DNA of 64,000 nt, taken from Legionella impletisoli. Its GTDB lineage: Bacteria; Pseudomonadota; Gammaproteobacteria; Legionellales; Legionellaceae. Below the pieces are notes generated by a model. The model did no database searches. It was not told the DNA's origin and saw only the letters and a program-made list of their open reading frames with translations. Shown here one piece after another: positions 1-8,351 of the stretch. The stretch's first letter is position 1. Each line of letters opens with the position of its first letter. The stretch is taken from the NCBI RefSeq assembly GCF_900639875.1, contig NZ_CAAAIA010000001.1, positions 310,001 to 374,000 on the forward strand, written 5' to 3'. A program made the translations under genes and the position numbers.

Positions 1-6
1 CGGTTA

Positions 7-90
7 ATTAATGTGAGTTCGACAGAAAAGGCATGTATAAATTTTGTGGCGCTAAACGAACGTTATCAAAATAAGCTAATTTGTGGGCTT
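7..90 (+). repeat. Dispersed intergenic element, copy A (internally deleted)
   Basis: This matches the stretches at about 6149-6255 and 31607-31718. The shared core is GTGAGTTCGACAGAAAAG, then a variable centre, then GGCGCTAAACGAACGTTAT. Compared with the 31.6-kb copy, the segment between GTTATC and AAAATAAGC is missing, which looks like an internal deletion of roughly 40 bases. It lies just upstream of the histone deacetylase gene on the same strand. No coding potential is seen. Confidence 0.75.
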
Positions 91-111
91 TTTTATAAGT
101 AGGGATAACGG

Positions 112-1023
112 ATGCTTGCATTCATCACACACAAGGATTGTTTGTTGCATATAATTGGTGATTTTCATCCCGAATGCCCAGAACGTCTCCAAGTTATAAC
201 CGATGCGGTTAAACACTCCTCCCTGCAAGATGATATTCATTTTTATGAAGCGCCCAAAGCGACACGTGAAGACTTAGTTCGAGTTCATAGTGAAGGCTAT
301 GTAACTGAGCTTTTCAAGTTATCTCCTGATGAAGGATTGGTCTGCCTGGATCAAGAAACATGTCTTAATCCACATAGCCTAGAAGCAGCACTTAGAGCTG
401 CGGGCAGTGTTGTGCTTGCTGTTGATTTGGTTATGAATAAAAAATGTCATGCAGCTTTTTGCAACGTTCGTCCCCCTGGCCATCATGCAGAGCCTGAGCA
501 AGCTATGGGATTTTGTTTTTTTAATAATGTTGCAATTGGCGTGGCATATGCATTTGAACGCTGTAAATTAAACCGAATTGCTATTGTTGATTTTGATGTT
601 CACCATGGCAATGGAACAGAAGCCATGTTTAAAGAAAATGAAAACGTGCTATTATGTTCATCATTTGAGCATCCATTTTACCCCAACAAACCTTTTGCAA
701 CAGAAAGTGATCATTTATTGAACCTTCCGCTAGCGGCAGGCACAGGCAGCAGCTCATATCGCCAACATGTTGAAGCTCAATGGTTAGAGGCTATCGATAA
801 GTTTCAACCAGATTTCATTTTTTTCTCAGCTGGATTTGATGGTCATAAGGCAGATCATATGGCTGATTTTAACTTAACAGAAGAAGATTATTCATGGATA
901 ACACAACAGGTTAAAAAACTTGCGGATAAGCATTGTGATGGCCGCATTGTTTCTGTGCTTGAAGGAGGATATGAATTATCAGTATTAGGCAAAGCGGCTC
1001 TAGCTCACATAAAAGCGTTGTAA
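112..1023 (+). CDS. Histone deacetylase family protein (class II HDAC-like deacylase)
   Basis: This is a 303-residue zinc amidohydrolase of the arginase/deacetylase fold. The family removes acyl groups from lysine or polyamines. The signature elements are intact: RPPGHHAE with the tandem catalytic His at 124-125, DFDVHHGNGT with zinc ligands Asp162 and His164, SAGFDGHKAD with the third zinc ligand Asp243, and a C-terminal EGGYEL loop. The length fits single-domain bacterial HDAC-like proteins. There is no signal peptide, so it is probably cytosolic unless secreted by a type IV system. The gene stands alone, converges on the next gene with only 4 bp between stops, and is preceded by repeat copy A. 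The substrate cannot be told from sequence. Confidence 0.9.
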   Translation: MLAFITHKDCLLHIIGDFHPECPERLQVITDAVKHSSLQDDIHFYEAPKATREDLVRVHSEGYVTELFKLSPDEGLVCLDQETCLNPHSLEAALRAAGSVVLAVDLVMNKKCHAAFCNVRPPGHHAEPEQAMGFCFFNNVAIGVAYAFERCKLNRIAIVDFDVHHGNGTEAMFKENENVLLCSSFEHPFYPNKPFATESDHLLNLPLAAGTGSSSYRQHVEAQWLEAIDKFQPDFIFFSAGFDGHKADHMADFNLTEEDYSWITQQVKKLADKHCDGRIVSVLEGGYELSVLGKAALAHIKAL

Positions 1024-1027
1024 CGTT

Positions 1028-2386
1028 TTAAATTAACTCCACTTCTTCTTCGTATTCAGGAATTACGCAATTCCATGCATATTTTGCTGCGATTTTTTCT
1101 TTCAATGCAACTGAGGCTTGTTTTTCTCCATGCGTTATAAAAAGTTTTCTAGGTGGCTCATGGATTCTACTAAGCCATTCTAGAAGCTCTACATAGTCTG
1201 CGTGAGCGGATATATTATCTAATTTGAACACCTCAGCTTGGATAGAAACCATCATACCAAACATTTTAACTGACTTCTCACCTTGCAAAATTCGATCACC
1301 CCTTGTGCCACCTGCTTGATAACCACAAAACACAATCGAATTTTTATAATCAGGAGCTAGATTTTTAACATGATGGAGTATTCTACCCCCTGTTATCATG
1401 CCGCTTGCTGAAATTATAATTTTTGGCATTTTATTTAAATTTAAAGCCATCGATTTTTCAGGAGTATGAATATACTGCGCTGTTCGACAAACGGCCTCGC
1501 TTTCTTCTGGGCTCAGTCGATGTAATTGAGCATGCTTCACAAATAATTTTGTTGCATCTGTGGCCATCGGGCTATCAATAAACACAGGGACATCAGGAAT
1601 CGTTTTTGAGGATTTAAGACGATATATATCGTATAAAACAGCTTGAGCTCTCCCTACAGCAAAAGAGGGAATTAAAACTGTACCACCTCGTTTAACGGTT
1701 TTATTGATGATTTTCCCCAATTCATTTAAAGGATCGGTTTTTTCATGCTGTCTATCACCATATGTCGATTCCACGACATAATAATTTGATTTAGGGGGAT
1801 GATTAGGAGGATACATAATAGGATCATTCGGTCGGCCTAAATCACCGGAAAATAAAATAGACGTTTCAAAATGCTGAATTCGAACCAAAGAGGCGCCCAA
1901 TATATGTCCTGCATAATGAAAGCTCACCGTTAAATTCTTGGCAAGTGTAATAAGCTCCTCAAATAATACGGGTTCAAAATATTCAAAAGACTTCTCAGCC
2001 TCTTCTAAAGTATACAAGGGCTGTGCAGGATGATGTTTTGAGTAGCCTTTACGATTTGCATATCGAGCTTCTTCTTCATGAAGATGACCACTGTCAGGGA
2101 GCAATATAGCGCATAAATCTCGCGTCGCTTCAGTACAATAAATTCGGCCTTTAAATCCATGCTTAACCAACAAAGGAATGTAACCACTATGATCAATATG
2201 AGCATGAGTTAACAGCACATAATCAATGCTTGCTGGAGAAATGGGTAGCGGTTGCCAATTGCGAAGTCGAAGCGGTTTATAACCTTGAAACAAACCACAA
2301 TCAACTAATAGTTTTTTTCCCCCTGCTCTTATCAGATATTTTGAGCCCGTGACGGTTTGTGTTGCGCCAAGAAATTGAATAAACAA
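1028..2386 (-). CDS. Beta-CASP metallo-beta-lactamase RNA exonuclease/endonuclease
   Basis: This 452-residue protein has an N-terminal metallo-beta-lactamase fold with the di-zinc motif THAHIDHSG (His61, His63, Asp65, His66). A beta-CASP insertion follows, with the SFAVGRAQAVL segment. A C-terminal RMMBL-like part contains ISAHADYVELLEWL and LFITHGE. The family (YSH1/CPSF-73-like bacterial proteins) processes RNA in the cytosol. The length is typical and the protein looks complete. It is convergent with the deacetylase gene. It is not RNase J by length and architecture. The exact RNA target is unknown. Confidence 0.9.
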   Translation of the reverse strand: MFIQFLGATQTVTGSKYLIRAGGKKLLVDCGLFQGYKPLRLRNWQPLPISPASIDYVLLTHAHIDHSGYIPLLVKHGFKGRIYCTEATRDLCAILLPDSGHLHEEEARYANRKGYSKHHPAQPLYTLEEAEKSFEYFEPVLFEELITLAKNLTVSFHYAGHILGASLVRIQHFETSILFSGDLGRPNDPIMYPPNHPPKSNYYVVESTYGDRQHEKTDPLNELGKIINKTVKRGGTVLIPSFAVGRAQAVLYDIYRLKSSKTIPDVPVFIDSPMATDATKLFVKHAQLHRLSPEESEAVCRTAQYIHTPEKSMALNLNKMPKIIISASGMITGGRILHHVKNLAPDYKNSIVFCGYQAGGTRGDRILQGEKSVKMFGMMVSIQAEVFKLDNISAHADYVELLEWLSRIHEPPRKLFITHGEKQASVALKEKIAAKYAWNCVIPEYEEEVELI

Positions 2387-2408
2387 AAAATTCCCTATAT
2401 ATTTTGAG

Positions 2409-2576
2409 TTAACAAGAATATTTTCGAGATGGTTTTTTAATGTTTTGTTCGCTTCGTTTTATACGACTATCCGAAGCAAATGTAGAAAACGCATCCAGTA
2501 ACGTAAAGCCAATTTTTACCATTACACGCATGAATTTACCGACAAGCTTTACTACGAGTTGTTTTTTTCGAGACAT
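2409..2576 (-). CDS. Small basic hypothetical protein (55 aa)
   Basis: The reading frame is open further upstream, but the ATG at 2576 has a good ribosome binding site (GGAAGAG six bases before it), giving 55 residues. The protein is strongly basic with a central hydrophobic amphipathic stretch (KLVGKFMRVMVKIGFTLLDAF) and a basic tail. I recognise no family. It lies just upstream of the beta-CASP gene on the same strand and may be co-transcribed with it. Confidence 0.45.
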   Translation of the reverse strand: MSRKKQLVVKLVGKFMRVMVKIGFTLLDAFSTFASDSRIKRSEQNIKKPSRKYSC

Positions 2577-2680
2577 GATGGACTCTTCCAAAGCAAACGA
2601 GAACGATACGCACATACCCATATAATGTTGAAATATAGTGTCAAAACTAGAATTATGTAAATAGGGTTTTAAAAAAATTT

Positions 2681-3292
2681 TTAAGGGTAAGACCAATCGC
2701 CTTGTTGGATGGACCGATAAATAAAAAACATCGAAAGAATTAAGAGAATATGATAGACATCATTATCGTAACGATAGTGTGGTGGTAAAGTATACCCCAA
2801 TTCATAATTGGCACCTTCACGAAGAACAATCCAGATCACATTCGAAAAAACCACAGCAAGAAACCCAACTTTGGTTAATTTTTCCGAATAGAGTGCTGCC
2901 AAAATGTAAATAAAGAGCATCGAGATAGCAATGTACATATATTCAGCGTGAATAGTAAACAAGTATAAAAGCAGCAACGAAATAAAAATGACCAACATTC
3001 GCACTAAATCAGGCACTTTTATGGCATAAATCACACAATAGTTTAAATAAACAATACCGAATGCAATAACTAACCATAGTTGTTCCAGACTTTGCTTAGA
3101 TGCACTCTCCGTTAGATAATGCGCAACGGAACTTAAAAGACTCAATGCAAACGTAACAAAAAAGAAAGTGACTATAAACCTTGTAAACTTTGTATTTCCT
3201 TTAACGCGATGAATTAACGAAACAACAAAAAAATAAAACAAGCAAATCGCTAAAAGTAAATCCGTAATGGTATTGGTGAGAATTGCATTCAA
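2681..3292 (-). CDS. Polytopic membrane protein, hypothetical (203 aa)
   Basis: The protein is almost entirely hydrophobic, with about seven predicted membrane segments near residues 7-28, 38-58, 72-92, 97-116, 119-137, 143-160 and 178-195. The loops carry few charges. A short loop before the last helix contains PPHYRYDND. No transporter or enzyme motif is recognised. It is divergent from the 337-aa gene across a 190-bp gap and about 100 bp upstream of the small basic gene on the same strand. The high hydrophobicity and regular helix spacing support a real gene. Confidence 0.7.
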   Translation of the reverse strand: MNAILTNTITDLLLAICLFYFFVVSLIHRVKGNTKFTRFIVTFFFVTFALSLLSSVAHYLTESASKQSLEQLWLVIAFGIVYLNYCVIYAIKVPDLVRMLVIFISLLLLYLFTIHAEYMYIAISMLFIYILAALYSEKLTKVGFLAVVFSNVIWIVLREGANYELGYTLPPHYRYDNDVYHILLILSMFFIYRSIQQGDWSYP

Positions 3293-3424
3293 AGTGCGCT
3301 CCTTGCGTTATTCTAATTTACGGTCTTAAGAAAAATAGCATATTACAATTAATCAACAACTAAGTGAAATTTTCTAAAAAGAACAACTTTCTTATTAGCA
3401 ATAAAATATATTTTTATTCCCCTA

Positions 3425-3453
3425 TTGAGCATCTAAAATACCTGTTTTATTCT
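3425..3453 (+). promoter_or_regulatory. Sigma70-type promoter candidate
   Basis: TTGAGC (3425-3430) and TATTCT (3448-3453) are separated by exactly 17 bases, close to the consensus boxes. The expected start is about 25 bases before the AAGGGG ribosome binding site of the 337-aa gene. This is seen by eye only. Confidence 0.5.
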
Positions 3454-3482
3454 AGAGCATATTTAACAAAAAGGGGCTAAAA

Positions 3483-4496
3483 ATGCAGCTTATGCGATCC
3501 ACATTAGATGGTGTTGGTACTGGAGCTGGAGTTGCTTGGCCTTTATTTGGGATCATTACTTCTTCGCTTGGTATTGCTGCGGGCAGTACGATTGCCCTAG
3601 CAACTGGCTCTGTAGCTAGTTTGTTATTTTGTGGAATTTGTTGTGGAACTTTTCTAATTTCTTATCAAAATGCCTTAAAACAAAATTCGATGGCATCTGA
3701 AAAAGTTACAAAATACGTAAATAAATTAAACGCTCAAATCCATCAATTACTTGAAGACGGTTACCAGAGATATTTAGCACATAGTCAATTACACAGTAAA
3801 GCAGTAGATCCGGAAGAAGCACTGCAATTCATGCTAGGATGGATTAAATTTAAAATCAAAAAATCAAAGTCACCGACTCCATTGCATTCTCCTTACCTAT
3901 TAAACCTCTTAGAGGATTTAATTGAACAAGAAAAAAGCAACAAATTATTGTCTGCTTTTATAATGCATAAAATTACAAACGAAGAAGATCAAGCGCTTGA
4001 GAGATTATGCATTAAAAACCTCGTTAATAAACTAGTTTTAGATATCCCCTTGAGTCCTTTGCCATTTTCAAGTAGTTTTAAAACCGGTTTTGTAGCATTT
4101 GCAGGAGCATTTGGCTCGATTGCAGGGTGTTCAGCAGGATTTATGGGGTTGCTATCAGGCCTAGGAGTGATCAGTGGTTTTGCTGCTTTGCCAGTGCTTG
4201 GGGTAAGCATATTAGGAGTTGCCCTAGCTCTTGCTATACTCGTTGCGGCACAAGCGATCCGAAATACTGCTGAATTGCATAAACTGAATTCATTAAAATC
4301 CAGCATCAAATTAATATGCAATGATCTTAATGAGTTTCATAAGGACTTTGATATTCAATCCAGAGCGGAATTAATAGCAGCTAAAGCAAGCGACCCTCAT
4401 CATCAACCCGTTTTTCATCATCGGTTTTCTAGTTCAAACGACATGAGTGACGATGAGTGTGATGAAGAACGAACCCACAGGAGCGCTTTTACCTAA
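3483..4496 (+). CDS. Hypothetical membrane-hairpin protein, possible Dot/Icm effector
   Basis: This 337-residue protein has two hydrophobic hairpins rich in Gly, Ala and Ser: one near the N-terminus (about residues 12-60) and one near residues 200-260. Between them is a polar, partly helical domain of about 140 residues. The C-terminal tail is polar and acidic (SDDECDEER), the kind of E-rich tail seen in many Dot/Icm substrates. No signal peptide or enzyme motif is visible. It has its own promoter candidate, an AAGGGG ribosome binding site, and a stable 3' hairpin overlapping its stop. Function is unknown. An effector role is inferred from the tail, the host-type layout and the taxon. Confidence 0.75.
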   Translation: MQLMRSTLDGVGTGAGVAWPLFGIITSSLGIAAGSTIALATGSVASLLFCGICCGTFLISYQNALKQNSMASEKVTKYVNKLNAQIHQLLEDGYQRYLAHSQLHSKAVDPEEALQFMLGWIKFKIKKSKSPTPLHSPYLLNLLEDLIEQEKSNKLLSAFIMHKITNEEDQALERLCIKNLVNKLVLDIPLSPLPFSSSFKTGFVAFAGAFGSIAGCSAGFMGLLSGLGVISGFAALPVLGVSILGVALALAILVAAQAIRNTAELHKLNSLKSSIKLICNDLNEFHKDFDIQSRAELIAAKASDPHHQPVFHHRFSSSNDMSDDECDEERTHRSAFT

Positions 4497-4519
4497 ATTC
4501 GATTGCCAAATTTAGGTAA
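4489..4519 (+). terminator. 3' hairpin overlapping the stop codon
   Basis: A perfect 11-bp inverted repeat, TTACCTAAATT (4489-4499) and AATTTAGGTAA (4509-4519), has a 9-base loop. The stem begins inside the last codons of the 337-aa gene. No clear T-run follows, so it may act as an RNA 3'-end stabiliser rather than a classic intrinsic terminator. Confidence 0.5.
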
Positions 4520-4562
4520 ATCTTAAAAATGCTGATTTCGCCTGATTTTTTCTAGAATTAGA

Positions 4563-5243
4563 ATGTGGAGAATCAACATGTTTCGAATGGGCCAAGGAAA
4601 TGCACATTTTCTTCGATCACGATCACTCGAAGACCAGCGCTTTTTTCAATCATTAGAAAAAGGACAAAGTCCCGAAGCCTTGTTGTTTACCTGCTGTGAT
4701 TCACGCGTTGTTCCCAGTATTTTTACCGAAACCAAACCTGGTGAATTATTTGTTGATCGTACGATTGGAAATATAATTCACCCTGCCCCCACAGATGCAC
4801 CAGTGGCTGCAACTATAGAATATGCTTTAAAAGTCCTAAAAATTAAAGAAATTATTGTGTGTGGTCATACTGAATGCGGCGCCATGCAAGGATTAATTAA
4901 TCCTAGGCTGGTAGAAGATTTGCCTGCTACTCGCCAACTTTTACGCATTGCAGCGCCTGTTTTAGAAAAAATTGGAGAAATTCCTAACCCAAGAGAGCGG
5001 CTTCAACGTGCTATAGAAGAAAATGTTCTTCTCCAACTTGAACATTTAAAATCGCACCCTGCAGTCGGTGAAGCACTTAGTGAAGACTCCATAAAAATTC
5101 ATGGTTGTGTTTATAACATTGGAACAGGCGAATTACAGATTTACGACGAACATCACAAAACATTTACACCTGTAGAAACATGGGAGATGTACAAAGATTG
5201 CTCGAGTTCAGCAAGCTTCGATGTGGGATCGCGGCATGGGTAA
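4563..5243 (+). CDS. Beta-class carbonic anhydrase
   Basis: This 226-residue enzyme interconverts CO2 and bicarbonate in the cytosol. The zinc site of the beta family is intact: Cys44 in CCDSRV, His102 and Cys105 in GHTECGAM. The Asp46/Arg48 dyad is also present. The start at 4563 gives MWRINMFRMGQ; the ATG at 4578 is an alternative that loses only five residues. The outer-membrane gene starts just after this one, about 20 bp past the stop if the downstream Met is used, so the two may share a transcript. Which clade of beta-CA it belongs to cannot be set here. Confidence 0.92.
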   Translation: MWRINMFRMGQGNAHFLRSRSLEDQRFFQSLEKGQSPEALLFTCCDSRVVPSIFTETKPGELFVDRTIGNIIHPAPTDAPVAATIEYALKVLKIKEIIVCGHTECGAMQGLINPRLVEDLPATRQLLRIAAPVLEKIGEIPNPRERLQRAIEENVLLQLEHLKSHPAVGEALSEDSIKIHGCVYNIGTGELQIYDEHHKTFTPVETWEMYKDCSSSASFDVGSRHG

Positions 5244-5265
5244 TGAAATACTATTCCTAAAAGCG

Positions 5266-6153
5266 ATGCAACGCTTAATCGCTACAGCCCTATTGATTTT
5301 TATATCAAACAGTTATGCTTCTAAAGGGATGACACGATCAGCAAACGACGCGAATCAACCTCCTAGTATCGGTAATTATTCTGTCCAAGGCTCACAACAA
5401 CCCGGACCTCTTTTTGCTTTTGGACAATTCACCATTAATCAAAACCAATCTCAATTGTTTCTAAACCCAAGTTATTTGAATGGCTTTCAACAATACGAGT
5501 GGACTATTTCACCCTTTTACGTTTATGGAATAACTGATAACCTTGCTCTATTTATTAGTACACCGATTGCAGCGCCTTATTATGAAAAGCCTTCGTACTC
5601 CTACGGGCCAACTGATACTGAAATACAATTTGAATATGCGTTTTATAATGGCTCTAATCGACGATATACGGATCAAGCCACCTTAGTTGTTGCTGGCACC
5701 GTACCTACAGGCTCAGCACATAAAAATCCCAGCACAGGTTATGGTGCTGCTTCAGTTTTTTTAGGGGCAACATATGCTCGAACATATGTGGATTGGTATG
5801 GATTTATTTCTCCAGGATTTACTTGGATTCCACCCAATAACAACTCCGATCTAAACATCATCTATTACTATGATGCGGGGATTGGAAGAAATCTATACAG
5901 TGTACCCAACCGGTATTATTGGTTTGCTTTAGTAGAAGTCAATGGAGTCTATTCAGGTTTTGATCAAATTAGAGGCTTTGCAAAGCCTAATTCAGGTAAT
6001 AACATAATTTTTGTTTCACCGTCTCTCATTTATGCAACGGAACAATTATATATCCAATTTGGCGCTGCAATACCAGCATCTCAACAATGGTTTAGTATTA
6101 CAAACAAAATCAATTATGTAGCAAGCTTATCTGTTGGTTGGACTTTTAATTAA
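5266..6153 (+). CDS. Outer-membrane beta-barrel protein (transporter/OmpA-like), hypothetical
   Basis: An in-frame start exists at 5221, inside the carbonic anhydrase gene. The Met at 5266 gives a clean signal peptide (MQRLIATALLIFISNSYA) and 295 residues, so it is preferred. The mature protein is rich in Tyr, Asn, Gln, Gly and Ser and shows alternating hydrophobic strands (for example the IYYYDAG and YWFALVEVNG segments), typical of a barrel. It ends SVGWTFN, with an aromatic near the C-terminus as in Omp insertion signals. The last codon and stop coincide with the left end of repeat copy B. It resembles Legionella proteins annotated only as hypothetical. Confidence 0.75.
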   Translation: MQRLIATALLIFISNSYASKGMTRSANDANQPPSIGNYSVQGSQQPGPLFAFGQFTINQNQSQLFLNPSYLNGFQQYEWTISPFYVYGITDNLALFISTPIAAPYYEKPSYSYGPTDTEIQFEYAFYNGSNRRYTDQATLVVAGTVPTGSAHKNPSTGYGAASVFLGATYARTYVDWYGFISPGFTWIPPNNNSDLNIIYYYDAGIGRNLYSVPNRYYWFALVEVNGVYSGFDQIRGFAKPNSGNNIIFVSPSLIYATEQLYIQFGAAIPASQQWFSITNKINYVASLSVGWTFN

Positions 6154-6255
6154 CGTGAGTACAACAGAAAAGTCATTGATGACGTTTGTGACGCTAAACC
6201 AACGTTATGCCGTAAACAAGCGAAACTTTAGTATGGGGCCTATTCAAATTAATTA
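6149..6255 (+). repeat. Dispersed intergenic element, copy B
   Basis: It runs AATTAACGTGAGTACAACAG, then AAAGTCATTGATGACGTTTG, then ACGCTAAACCAACGTTATG. This is collinear with copies A and C but more diverged. The internal hairpin arms are partly kept (GTCATTGATGAC) and a second weak stem AAGCGAAACTTT is near 6219. The left boundary supplies the stop codon of the barrel gene. The element sits ahead of the ZIP-like gene on the same strand. Confidence 0.7.
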
Positions 6256-6270
6256 ATTAGGAATTTCAAC

Positions 6271-7041
6271 GTGATATGGATTAGCCAATTTCATTTATGG
6301 ATTGCATTATTAGCCACGCTCATATTAATTGTATTCCATTACTTAAGTCCTTGGTTTGCTGATCGTCTTCCGGGCAAAGGAAAGACATTTATCTCCTTTG
6401 CCGGAGGTACGGCTGTAGCCTATGTGTTTTTACATATGTTGCCTGAGCTTGTCGAATACAATGAGCCCATTGGGCGATTCCTTATGACTAAAGATTGGCT
6501 AACCCCGTTTACTGAATTAACAATATATATTGTAGCTTTGATTGGATTTCTTGTTTATTACGGACTTGAATTAACTGCCGAACACTACCATCGTGCTGAT
6601 CATGATTATTGGCTTGTATATAGTCTACATTTAGGAATGTTTTGTCTTTATAACTTTCTCATCACATATACGATGTCTTTACGGGCACAAGAAAGTACGA
6701 GTGCGACGATTCTTTTTACGTTCTCCATGGCCTTGCATTTTGTATTAACGGATCGTAAATTTTCTCGACTTTATAAAAATTTATTTAATCACCTCGGCCG
6801 TTTTATTTTAATCGCCTTTTTATTTTTAGGTTGGTTATTCTCCGTTATTTTTGATCCAGTCAATGTGGTTATTGCAGCCTTTATGGTCGCTTTTTTAGCT
6901 GGCTCTGTTTTATTAAATGTGTTTCGGGAGGAGTTACCAGATGCTGGATTAACGAACTATCGTTGGTTTCTTTATGGCTCTGGAATTATTATGGTCATTT
7001 TAATGCTGCAAACCTGGGCTCAAGTTTCATTAAAGTATTAA
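6271..7041 (+). CDS. ZIP-like polytopic membrane protein
   Basis: This 256-residue inner-membrane protein has about eight hydrophobic segments. The stretch FAGGTAVAYVFLHMLPEL (about residues 44-61) closely resembles the conserved early helix of ZIP zinc transporters, where a small-residue face leads to an H-x-x-P. The later metal-binding HxxxE helices of ZIP proteins are not obvious, so transport of zinc is not certain. The start is a GTG at 6271 preceded by TTAGGAA. Repeat copy B fills its upstream region. Alternative: a divergent ZIP-fold protein with another role. Confidence 0.65.
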   Translation: MIWISQFHLWIALLATLILIVFHYLSPWFADRLPGKGKTFISFAGGTAVAYVFLHMLPELVEYNEPIGRFLMTKDWLTPFTELTIYIVALIGFLVYYGLELTAEHYHRADHDYWLVYSLHLGMFCLYNFLITYTMSLRAQESTSATILFTFSMALHFVLTDRKFSRLYKNLFNHLGRFILIAFLFLGWLFSVIFDPVNVVIAAFMVAFLAGSVLLNVFREELPDAGLTNYRWFLYGSGIIMVILMLQTWAQVSLKY

Positions 7042-7106
7042 ATTACAAAAAAATTTTCTTTTAAATTTCATGATGAACGAGTACCATAGACTTCTTTTGA
7101 GACTTA

Positions 7107-7808
7107 ATGAAAACCAAGACTACCATGCTGGAAGCGGTGATATTTGACTTTGATGGAGTTATTTTAGACAGCGAGCCTCTTCATTATGAAGCATGCTGTA
7201 TGGCATTAAAAACCATAGGCATATCGCTTAGCTATACCGACTATATGACGGATTATCTTGGGTTATCTGATAAAGAAATGTTTCCACAGTTATTGATGAG
7301 CAAAGGCCATTACCTTTCTCCAAAAGAAGTCAATCAACTGCTGGATAAAAAAATTGAAAGTTATGCTTATCTCATTAATAGTCGCAATAAATTACCGTTC
7401 ATTCCAGGTGTTGAACAATATCTTTTAAACTTGCGTAAAGCAGCTATAAAAATAGCCATTTGCACTGGCTCAACAAAAACGGAACTCCTTCCCGTTCTTG
7501 AGCGGTTTAAATCAGGAAATCTCACCCATTATTTTGATGTCATAGTCACTTCTGAAGAAATTCAGTATGGGAAACCTTCTCCAGAAGGCTATCTTCTCAC
7601 CATAAGCCGTCTGGGTGTTTTACCCAAATATTGCCAAGCGTTTGAAGATTCTCCTTACGGAATCGAAGCTGCAAAAAAAGCGGGTTTAAAGGTTACGGCT
7701 TTAGCCACCACGCATCGTCAACAGGAATTAAAAAATGCGGATCAAGTAATTGCAAACTTCGAAGAACTTTTAGTAGAAAAATCGTTAAGCGAAACTGAAA
7801 TTGTTTAA
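7107..7808 (+). CDS. HAD-superfamily phosphatase, beta-phosphoglucomutase-like subfamily
   Basis: This 233-residue cytosolic hydrolase has motif I DFDGVILDSEPLH (nucleophile Asp and acid/base Asp), a helical cap domain at about residues 20-90, motif II ICTGS, motif III Lys in YGKPSPEGY, and motif IV FEDSPYGIEAAKKAG. The layout matches beta-phosphoglucomutase and phosphoglycolate phosphatase-like enzymes. The substrate is not deducible. The start at 7107 has GAGACTTA upstream; the Met at 7125 is an alternative. The gene stands alone and runs into the repeat array. Confidence 0.88.
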   Translation: MKTKTTMLEAVIFDFDGVILDSEPLHYEACCMALKTIGISLSYTDYMTDYLGLSDKEMFPQLLMSKGHYLSPKEVNQLLDKKIESYAYLINSRNKLPFIPGVEQYLLNLRKAAIKIAICTGSTKTELLPVLERFKSGNLTHYFDVIVTSEEIQYGKPSPEGYLLTISRLGVLPKYCQAFEDSPYGIEAAKKAGLKVTALATTHRQQELKNADQVIANFEELLVEKSLSETEIV

Positions 7809-7843
7809 TCCAAACTTCATGCCGCGATCAAAGCCTGAGCAAG

Positions 7844-8345
7844 TAGAGCATAATTACCTACGTACTGTGCTTTAAGCACAGTATCCATGCTAGGAGCCTT
7901 CAAGACCTCTGGATGCTTCGGTCAAAGCCGAAGCAAGTAGGAATGACTGGGTTGCCACGATCAAGCTATAAGCAGATAGGACGCAATCCATAAGTCCCGA
8001 CCTGCCGTGCTTTAAGCACAGCAATCATGATATGAGCCTCAAAACTGATGAATGCTTCGGTCAAAGCCACAGAGTCGGAATAGGATCTGTGGTCAAGATA
8101 TAGAGCATAATTACCTACGTACTGTGCTTTAAGCACAGTATCCATACTAGGAGTCCTCAAAACCTCTGGATACTTCGGTCAAAGCCGAAGCAAGTAGGAA
8201 TGACTGGGGTGCCGCGATTAAGCCGTAAGCAGATAGGACGCAGCCCATAAGTCCTGACCTGCTGTGCTTTAAGCACAGCATCCATGCTAGGAGCAGCAAA
8301 ACCGATGGGTACTTCGGTCAAAGCCACAGCAAGTAGGAGACAGAA
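7844..8345. repeat. Tandem structured repeat array (two 257-bp copies, each of two half-units)
   Basis: TAGAGCATAATTACCTACGT starts at 7844 and again at 8101, giving a period of 257 bases. Inside each copy, a CTGTGC-TTTAA-GCACAG type hairpin occurs twice: near 7865, 8005, 8122 and 8262, so the spacing alternates at about 140 and 117. Each hairpin is followed by ATCCATGCTAGGAG-like sequence and CTTCGGTCAAAGCC. The first half-unit has a second hairpin GCTTCGG-TCAAAG-CCGAAGC (7915-7934, and again near 8173-8190). The array fills the gap between two convergent genes. A short open frame inside it follows repeat symmetry and is not called. A related copy lies near 26183-26300. Confidence 0.8.
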
Positions 8346-8351
8346 CCTTTT

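Noticed and set aside
7966-8160. A 64-codon open frame on the minus strand in the tandem repeat array
   Set aside because: It follows the repeat symmetry, contains duplicated sequence, has no ribosome binding site and no protein-like composition.
7844-8345. CRISPR array
   Set aside because: Units are about 117-140 bases with diverged halves and no unique spacers of constant length, and no cas genes are near.
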